From contig JAHZFN010000256.1 in assembly GCA_019421315.1 (NCBI GenBank), forward strand, positions 7,556 through 19,123: a stretch of 11,568 nt of DNA. Reading direction: 5' to 3'. Source of the DNA: Peptococcaceae bacterium (GTDB lineage: Bacteria; Bacillota; Dehalobacteriia; UBA4068; UBA4997). Positions 7,398 through 11,568 of this stretch are shown here, in pieces; positions within the stretch are counted from its first letter, which is position 1, and every line of letters starts with the position of its first letter. The position numbers and the translations under genes were made by a program. Under the pieces are notes generated by a model. It saw only the letters and a program-made list of their open reading frames with translations. It was not told where the DNA came from and ran no database searches.

Positions 7398-7506
7398 TAA
7401 TACAAATGAAATGTTTTTGATTGGTTTTCAAAATGAGTATTGACAATATGTATTACCTGTATTATAATAGCACCATAAACACGAGATATCAACAAAACTT
7501 GTATTA
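7398..7506. promoter_or_regulatory. Four TGTATTA copies around the promoter: candidate operators
   Basis: The heptamer TGTATTA occurs at 7398-7404 (minus strand), 7449-7455, 7458-7464 and 7500-7506 (plus strand). The first pairs with the second as an inverted repeat (ATGTAATACA ... TGTATTACCT). The second lies in the spacer, the third overlaps the first two bases of the -10 box, and the fourth is in the 5' leader. This layout is what a repressor operator set would look like, but no regulator gene is adjacent and the AT-rich context makes some copies easy to obtain by chance. Confidence 0.4.
7440..7468 (+). promoter_or_regulatory. Perfect consensus sigma-A promoter of the HisB-like gene
   Basis: TTGACA (7440-7445), a 17-base spacer, and TATAAT (7463-7468): all twelve consensus bases and the ideal spacing. 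Transcription would begin near 7475, leaving a leader of about 58 bases. Confidence 0.9.
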
Positions 7507-7532
7507 AATAAAAAAAACAGGAGGAATGAACT

Positions 7533-8201
7533 ATGGCAAATTTATTTACTCTGCACGAATGTACAAAGGATTATGTTAAAATTCAAAAGAAAACCCAGGA
7601 ACTGGACATCATGGTGGAAATTTCCACCAAATTTGACGATTCTCTGCGTCCCGACACCACAAGCGATTTTCTGGATCATATGATAGACACGCTAGCCTGG
7701 GGCGCCTGTCTTTCCATCGGTGTTAAGGTTGAATGCGGCAAATGGCGTTCCACCCACACCATCGCCGAAGACGTGGGCATCACCATCGGCGCAGGCTTGA
7801 AAAAAATCTTCTACGACAGACTGGGCACGGTTGGCGTCAACATTCTGGGTGTCGGCTTCGGCTGCTTGGACGAATCCTTGGCACGCTGCGTTGTCGGCGT
7901 GGAAGGCAGAAGAAACTGCTACATCGCAGTTGCCGAAGAATGCAGCGGCGGCAGACTGGAGCTGGTGGAAGATTTACGCAGTCAGGACGCCTGGAGCTTT
8001 GTGGAAGGCTTCTTCCAAGGCTTCCCCGCAACCTGCCATCTGGATCTTCTGAAAGGCCGTGACCCGCACCACGTTTGGGAAAGCGGCTGCCATGCCATGG
8101 GCGAGGCTTTGCGTTCTGCCATGGCTCCCAATCCTTGGAGAACCTCCGGCAACAATCCCTACTACGGCGAAGAAGGCATTGCCGATGCGGCTTTAATCTA
8201 A
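7533..8201 (+). CDS. Diverged HisB-family (imidazoleglycerol-phosphate dehydratase-like) protein
   Basis: A 222-residue protein that aligns by eye along its full core with HisB, the manganese enzyme of histidine synthesis. Shared landmarks: KKTQELDI (19-26; HisB RxTxET), FLDHM (46-50), HTIAEDVGITIGAGL (75-89; HisB HHTVEDVGIALGxAL), LDESLAR (112-118; HisB MDEALAR), EGR (124-126; HisB SGR), a TCH histidine (169), and HHVWES (179-184; the second HHxxE). One usual metal ligand is replaced: the first HHxxE reads H75-T76-I-A-E79. The RYG arginine before the LDE motif reads ILG here, and the C-terminal STKG phosphate loop of HisB is absent; the tail is instead WRTSGNNPYYGEEG (202-215). Nine cysteines is high. 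It has no histidine neighbours, a perfect promoter, AGGAGG 8 bases before the ATG, many C-ending codons and its own terminator, so it is probably well expressed. It may be a paralogue with another substrate. Fold assignment is fairly sure; histidine function is doubtful. Confidence 0.75.
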   Translation: MANLFTLHECTKDYVKIQKKTQELDIMVEISTKFDDSLRPDTTSDFLDHMIDTLAWGACLSIGVKVECGKWRSTHTIAEDVGITIGAGLKKIFYDRLGTVGVNILGVGFGCLDESLARCVVGVEGRRNCYIAVAEECSGGRLELVEDLRSQDAWSFVEGFFQGFPATCHLDLLKGRDPHHVWESGCHAMGEALRSAMAPNPWRTSGNNPYYGEEGIADAALI

Positions 8202-8256
8202 CTGCATTATCTTTTCAAAGCGGTATTTGAATATTAAACCGGATATTAAACTATAT

Positions 8257-8298
8257 AAAAAAAGGCTCCTGCGAAAATTTTCGCAGGAGCCTTTTTTT
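8257..8298. terminator. Bidirectional terminator shared by the HisB-like gene and ylmC
   Basis: A long near-perfect palindrome with 19-bp arms (8257-8275 and 8280-8298) and a 4-base centre; the core is GGCTCCTGCGAA / TTCGCAGGAGCC and both ends are A/T runs. It follows the HisB-like stop by 55 bases and the minus-strand ylmC stop by about 76 bases, so it can end both convergent transcripts. Confidence 0.9.
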
Positions 8299-8374
8299 TG
8301 CTTAGTTTTTTGTTTAACAATTTTGCTTTTCAGCCGTATTGCCTATTATGTATCACCCAAACTTCTAACGAATT

Positions 8375-8617
8375 TTAATAATATTGAATATCCACCACAA
8401 TCACCTCTGTGCCGATTTTGCAGACGGAATCCCAGGGAATGGTCAGCGGTGTCAAATCTCTTCTGCCCATGCCCCTGTCCTTTTTATGTGGCAGTATCAA
8501 GGAGCGGATTTCTCCCGTTTCACAGTCAATCACCAAATCGGAATCTCCCACCGTCCCCAAAATATCACCGTCGAAAATATTAATGATTTTTTTACCCATC
8601 AGTCGGCTTAATCTCAT
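8375..8617 (-). CDS. YlmC/YmxH family PRC-barrel protein
   Basis: An 80-residue protein of the YlmC/YmxH family, a small PRC-barrel domain found across Bacillota and often labelled as sporulation-related; its molecular role is not established. Typical features are the start MRLSRLMGKKIINIFDG, the LGTVGDSDLVID segment (20-31), the CETGEIRSLILP segment (32-43), and the final DSVCKIGTEVIVVDI stretch (63-77). The length is normal for the family. GAGGTGAT lies 3 bases before the ATG. It is adjacent to the M16 peptidase gene, as in many Bacillota, but a terminator at 8752-8788 stands between them, so it probably has its own promoter. Presence of this family does not by itself show that the organism sporulates. 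Confidence 0.85.
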   Translation of the reverse strand: MRLSRLMGKKIINIFDGDILGTVGDSDLVIDCETGEIRSLILPHKKDRGMGRRDLTPLTIPWDSVCKIGTEVIVVDIQYY

Positions 8618-8682
8618 AATATCACCTCTATAACATCGTTACATAAATACATAAATTGCATTATTATCGGTCTTAATATCAA

Positions 8683-8713
8683 ATTATACAACTTATTATA
8701 GAATATGAAACAA
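8683..8713 (-). promoter_or_regulatory. Tentative ylmC promoter
   Basis: On the minus strand TTGTTT (8708-8713) lies 19 bases before a perfect TATAAT (8683-8688). A second TATAAT sits at 8695-8700 without a good -35. The spacing is long, so only the -10 boxes are persuasive. A promoter is expected here because a terminator lies upstream of ylmC. Confidence 0.35.
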
Positions 8714-8751
8714 GCCGCCCCGATAGAACTTTTTTCGGGTACAAAAAATAA

Positions 8752-8788
8752 AAAAACAACGCCGTACCAAAAATACGGCGTTGTTTTT
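8752..8788 (-). terminator. Terminator of the M16 peptidase transcript
   Basis: A perfect 15-bp stem (8752-8766 with 8774-8788, core CAACGCCGTA/TACGGCGTTG) has a 7-base loop. On the minus strand it is followed by a run of Ts. It lies 30 bases beyond the M16 stop codon and ends the deacetylase, carboxypeptidase and M16 transcript. Confidence 0.85.
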
Positions 8789-8789
8789 G

Positions 8790-8817
8790 ATTAAATTTTC
8801 AAAATTAAATTTTCAAA
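8790..8817. repeat. Two perfect tandem copies of a 14-bp AT-rich unit
   Basis: ATTAAATTTTCAAA occurs twice in a row (8790-8803, 8804-8817) with no mismatch, ending at the base next to the stop codon of the M16 gene and running up to its terminator. The unit length equals that of the array at 4981-5022 though the sequence differs. Confidence 0.9.
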
Positions 8818-10074
8818 TCAGCACTGAATTAAGGTTTTCAGGTCGATGTCGGTTTTTTCGGCGCCAACCTGCGCCAAAACCAGCTTATCCTCCGTCAGAT
8901 ATTGAGCGGCAACCCTTTGCACATCCTCTTTGGTAACAGCTGTAATATCCTTGACAATGGTTTCAATGTCTCGCACCAGACCGAAAGCACTTTGACTTCT
9001 GCCCAGGCGCGCCATCACATTGCCCGTGTTTTCCAAGCCCATCAATAGACTGCACTTCATCTGAGCCTGCGCCCGTGCCAGCTCGTCGTCGGTTATACCA
9101 TAGGCGATGATTTTGGCAATTTCGGCACCAATCACTTTCGCCAGCTCTCCCACATTTTTGGGACTGGTGGAACCGTAGGAATACAGCAAACCGCCTTTGA
9201 CGGAGCCGCTGCTGTACGAATAAACGTTATATGTCAAGCCTCTTTTTTCCCTGACCTCTTGGAAAAGGCGGGAACACATTCCGCCGCCCAAAACGTAAGT
9301 CATAATGCTAAGCTTGTAGCTGTCGGGGTGCAAACCGCCGACACCGGGCATACCCATCATCAAATGCACCTGTTCGATGTCTTTTTTGACAAAGCCCTGA
9401 CCTGCGGCAAAAATGGGAGCCTCCAAGGCGGGCTTTTGCCAACTGCCGCCCAAGCCGCCCAAATATTTTTCGGTAATTTCCACAACTTGGCTGTGTTTGA
9501 CATTGCCCGCCACAACCACAATGGTCTGATCCGCCACATAAGCCCGGCGGTGATATTTTGCAATATCATCCCTTGTCATGGCGGAAACGGAATCCACCGT
9601 GCCTATAATAGGCTTGCCGTAGGTGTGGTTGGGCATAATCAAGGAATTGAAAAGATCCATCACCATATCTTCGGGGGAATCCATATACATATTGATTTCC
9701 TCCAAAACGACGCTTTTTTCTTTAGTGTATTCATCTTCGGAAAAAACGGAATTGAGGTACATATCGGAAAGCACATCAAGCCCCAAATCCAGATTTTCCG
9801 CCAACGCCTTAATATAAAAGCAGGTGTATTCCTTGGCAGTGAAGGCGTTCATACTGCCGCCGACGCTCTCCATAATTTCGGCAATTTCCGTATATGTCCT
9901 TTTTTCGGTGCCTTTAAAAAGCATATGCTCCAAAAAATGGGAAACGCCCGCCTGCTGCGGCGTTTCGTAGGCGGAGCCTGTGCCGACCCAAATGCCCGCC
10001 GTTACGGAATAAACATCCGGCATTTCTTCTGTAATAACCCTGATACCGTTTGGTAAAATATCTGTATAAAACAT
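8818..10074 (-). CDS. M16 family zinc peptidase (MlpA/YmxG-like)
   Basis: A 418-residue member of the pitrilysin/insulinase family, close to the mitochondrial processing peptidase beta-type proteins that Bacillota encode near pnp. The inverted zinc motif is intact: HFLEH (46-50), with the third ligand expected at E126 in VVLEEI. The inactive second half carries the substrate-binding arginine and tyrosine region GGGMCSRLFQEVREKRGLTY. No signal peptide is seen, so it is probably cytoplasmic or weakly surface-linked and degrades peptides; the true substrate in bacteria is mostly unknown. The start has AAGGAG 8 to 9 bases upstream. It follows the D-Ala-D-Ala carboxypeptidase by 55 bases with no terminator, so the two are likely cotranscribed. 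Confidence 0.92.
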   Translation of the reverse strand: MFYTDILPNGIRVITEEMPDVYSVTAGIWVGTGSAYETPQQAGVSHFLEHMLFKGTEKRTYTEIAEIMESVGGSMNAFTAKEYTCFYIKALAENLDLGLDVLSDMYLNSVFSEDEYTKEKSVVLEEINMYMDSPEDMVMDLFNSLIMPNHTYGKPIIGTVDSVSAMTRDDIAKYHRRAYVADQTIVVVAGNVKHSQVVEITEKYLGGLGGSWQKPALEAPIFAAGQGFVKKDIEQVHLMMGMPGVGGLHPDSYKLSIMTYVLGGGMCSRLFQEVREKRGLTYNVYSYSSGSVKGGLLYSYGSTSPKNVGELAKVIGAEIAKIIAYGITDDELARAQAQMKCSLLMGLENTGNVMARLGRSQSAFGLVRDIETIVKDITAVTKEDVQRVAAQYLTEDKLVLAQVGAEKTDIDLKTLIQC

Positions 10075-10129
10075 TTTTTATCTCCTTTATTCAGTAAATG
10101 TAAATACATATCGGGGTTATTATTCGCTT

Positions 10130-11314
10130 TTATCCGACAAAAATCCTTTTTATGCCGTCGGTCAATTTATGCCAAAGCAGGTAAAGCCGTCCATAATCGC
10201 CGTCCGTTTCGGCAATCAGGTTTACATACTGCAAATCTCTGCCCCCGCCGCTTAAAACGGCTGTTCCCAAAATGTCGCCTTGGCGTATGGGTTCTGCCTG
10301 CCGCCGCCAATTATATGTTACTTGCAAATTCGGCATTTGGTCTTTGGCAACGGTGTAGATGCCATTGCCGCCGCCAACCGCCCAAACACCTTTGTCTCCG
10401 CCCTCTTGCAAAGGGCAAAAACCCAGAGTCTCGCCTTTTTCGGCATATTTTATGTTGGTGAAATTTTCAATGCCGTAATTCAAAAGCCGCAGACTTTCGC
10501 CGTAGCGGTCCGGACTGTGCAAAACCACGGCAATTACGGTTCTGCCCTCTTTTGCCATGGCGCTGACCAAACAAGCGCCCGCCCTGTCCGTCGTCCCCGT
10601 TTTGACACCGATCACATATTCCGTGTTAAGCAGCTTGTTGGTGTTTTTAAAGGTTCTGGTATAATTGCCGCCCTCCATTTTGATTTGTTTGGAAGCGACA
10701 ATTTCCCGAAAAATTTCCCGCCGCAGATCATTTTGGGCAATCAGCGCCAAATCATAGGCGCTGAGATAATGATTTTCCGACGGCAGTCCGTTGGTGTTGG
10801 CAAGAACTGCGTCATAGGCGCCCAAAGACTGGGCTTTCATCTCCAGCCAATGCACAAAAAGAGGTTCACTGCCCGTTACACCCTCCGCCAAAGCGTAGCA
10901 GGCGTCGTTGGCGGATTTCACCAAAGCGCCTTTCAGCAGATTTTCCAGAGTGAAAACCTCCCCCGCCTGCAAATTGGCGGAGCTTTCGCCCACTGCCGCC
11001 GCCTTGGCGCTGATTGTCGTCTGCTCCCGCAAATCCGCCGTATCCAAAACCAAAAGAGCAGTCAAAATTTTGGTGGTGCTGGCAGGCTCCTTTAGCTCAT
11101 AGCCGTTTTTTTCCCAGAGAACACACCCCGTTTCGGCATCCAGCAAAATTGCCGCCGCCGCCCCAACCTGCGGTTCCGCCGCCGCCCCGGCCTGCGGATT
11201 AAGCCAAACCAAAGCGGCAAACAGCAAAAACACCGCTCCAAGCCGCCGCTTAATTTTTACTGCGTCCCTGTTTATTTTTTTTCGTACCCAATCAACCGCT
11301 TGCTTTTTTATCAT
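10130..11314 (-). CDS. D-alanyl-D-alanine carboxypeptidase (DacF/PBP5-like, S11)
   Basis: A 394-residue penicillin-binding protein that trims the terminal D-alanine from peptidoglycan stem peptides outside the membrane. All three active-site motifs are present: S79-T-T-K82, S134-A-N136 and K238-T-G240. A basic start (about 1-24) and hydrophobic stretch LGAVFLLFAALVWL (25-38) form a long signal peptide, with probable cleavage near the alanines at 44-46. A shortened C-terminal beta domain follows, ending in an aromatic and basic segment (LYLLWHKLTDGIKRIF, 377-392) that may anchor it to the membrane. I chose the ATG at 11314, preceded by CAGGG; the frame continues to an ATG at 11374 that overlaps the deacetylase gene and lacks a ribosome binding site. 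A 24-bp tandem duplication lies at the expected cleavage site. Position beside a polysaccharide deacetylase suggests a shared role in wall or spore-wall remodelling. Confidence 0.9.
   Translation of the reverse strand: MIKKQAVDWVRKKINRDAVKIKRRLGAVFLLFAALVWLNPQAGAAAEPQVGAAAAILLDAETGCVLWEKNGYELKEPASTTKILTALLVLDTADLREQTTISAKAAAVGESSANLQAGEVFTLENLLKGALVKSANDACYALAEGVTGSEPLFVHWLEMKAQSLGAYDAVLANTNGLPSENHYLSAYDLALIAQNDLRREIFREIVASKQIKMEGGNYTRTFKNTNKLLNTEYVIGVKTGTTDRAGACLVSAMAKEGRTVIAVVLHSPDRYGESLRLLNYGIENFTNIKYAEKGETLGFCPLQEGGDKGVWAVGGGNGIYTVAKDQMPNLQVTYNWRRQAEPIRQGDILGTAVLSGGGRDLQYVNLIAETDGDYGRLYLLWHKLTDGIKRIFVG
11152..11199. repeat. 24-bp tandem duplication inside the carboxypeptidase gene
   Basis: Bases 11152-11173 and 11176-11197 differ at only two positions. 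On the minus strand the two 24-base units encode PQAGAAAE and PQVGAAAA, so the signal peptide cleavage region is doubled in frame. Confidence 0.8.
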
Positions 11315-11360
11315 AAACCCTGCCTCGTCCGTTGTTTTTATATTTCCGCCGACCGATCTT

Positions 11361-11568
11361 TTACACGCCGACATTTTCGCTGACCGTCAAAAATTTCAGA
11401 TGCAGACCTTTCAGCTCGTTGATGATGGTTTGCAGTCCCAAATTGGTCATATCCGTCGGGTGCAGGCTGATTATACTGCCCTTTTCCGCCTTGGCAAGAA
11501 CGGCGCCGATGATCGCCTCGGCGCTGACATCGTCCCAGTCCATGGAATCAACACCCGCCAGAACAAAG
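11361..11568 (-). CDS. Polysaccharide deacetylase, C-terminal part (YlxY/PdaB-like)
   Basis: The last 68 or so residues of a gene that continues beyond the right edge. The visible part has the layout of the carbohydrate esterase 4 (NodB) C-terminus: a VDSMDWDD turn, a helix with IIGAVLAKAEKG, the strand SIISLHP with the conserved histidine, and the final helix and strand LQTIINELKGLHLKFLTVSE. Such enzymes remove acetyl groups from peptidoglycan sugars or related polymers outside the cell. Bacillota often carry a deacetylase of this type next to pnp and the M16 gene. The stop is 46 bases before the carboxypeptidase start, so one operon is likely. Catalytic residues of the N-terminal motifs are outside the window, so activity cannot be judged. 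Confidence 0.8.
   Translation of the reverse strand, partial: FVLAGVDSMDWDDVSAEAIIGAVLAKAEKGSIISLHPTDMTNLGLQTIINELKGLHLKFLTVSENVGV

Larger units (their letters stand above)
7061..7532. other. Divergent intergenic region between proC and the HisB-like gene
   Basis: A 472-base region separating two divergent genes. From left to right it holds the proC 5' leader with hairpins (7117-7163), the proC promoter (7214-7242), an AT-rich stretch (about 7260-7340) in which I see nothing definite, and then the promoter of the HisB-like gene with four TGTATTA copies (7398-7506). The two promoters are about 200 bases apart, so each can act on its own. Confidence 0.7.

Noticed and set aside
8227..8583. A 118-codon plus-strand open frame after the HisB-like gene
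   Set aside because: It begins before the terminator hairpin, runs through it and is antisense to ylmC; no ribosome binding site and no recognisable domain.
9259..10056. A 265-codon plus-strand open frame opposite the M16 gene
   Set aside because: Antisense shadow of a clearly conserved peptidase; histidine- and asparagine-rich translation without family features.
10280..11095. A 271-codon plus-strand open frame opposite the carboxypeptidase gene
   Set aside because: Antisense shadow; the minus strand carries all three active-site motifs of a penicillin-binding protein.
11315..11374. Start of the carboxypeptidase at 11374, overlapping the deacetylase stop
   Set aside because: No ribosome binding site precedes it and it would add 20 polar residues before an already long signal peptide; the ATG at 11314 has CAGGG in front.

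Overview
The window looks like ordinary chromosome of a low-to-moderate GC member of the Bacillota. The evidence is the combination of a polysaccharide deacetylase / M16 peptidase / YlmC-YmxH neighbourhood, a clostridial-type cysteine desulfurase (EF2568-like), strong AGGAGG ribosome binding sites, sigma-A-like promoters and many U-tailed hairpin terminators. A Negativicutes or Clostridia origin is my guess; the sequence does not settle it. I see no IS element, phage gene, CRISPR array, tRNA or rRNA.

Layout, left to right. Positions 1-425 hold the possible end of an upstream gene, two hairpin terminators and a promoter. A plus-strand metallo-beta-lactamase-fold hydrolase follows (426-1190). 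It is convergent with pnp (polynucleotide phosphorylase, minus strand, 1342-3465), with two back-to-back terminators between them. Upstream of pnp, on the minus strand, lies a probable four-gene run read right to left: proC (proline biosynthesis), a cysteine desulfurase, a HAD phosphatase and a small nitroreductase. It starts at a good promoter near 7214-7242 and ends at a terminator at 3635-3666.

From 7250 to 8300 there is a lone plus-strand gene with a perfect consensus promoter (TTGACA, 17 bp, TATAAT). Four copies of TGTATTA surround the promoter. The protein is a strongly diverged homologue of imidazoleglycerol-phosphate dehydratase (HisB). It keeps most of the metal-binding histidines but lacks one, and it appears to lack the residues that hold the substrate phosphate. 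No other histidine gene is in view. This is the most interesting item in the window.

The right third (8375-11568, minus strand) is a cell-envelope/sporulation-associated cluster read right to left: the end of a polysaccharide deacetylase, a D-alanyl-D-alanine carboxypeptidase, an M16 zinc peptidase and, after a terminator, a small YlmC/YmxH PRC-barrel protein. In many Bacillota the deacetylase and M16 peptidase lie directly beside pnp. Here pnp is about 5 kb away, beyond the HisB-like gene and the proC run.

A recurring small feature is AT-rich tandem duplication just downstream of genes: three perfect 14-bp copies at 4981-5022, two at 8790-8817, and an imperfect 10-bp pair at 1191-1210.
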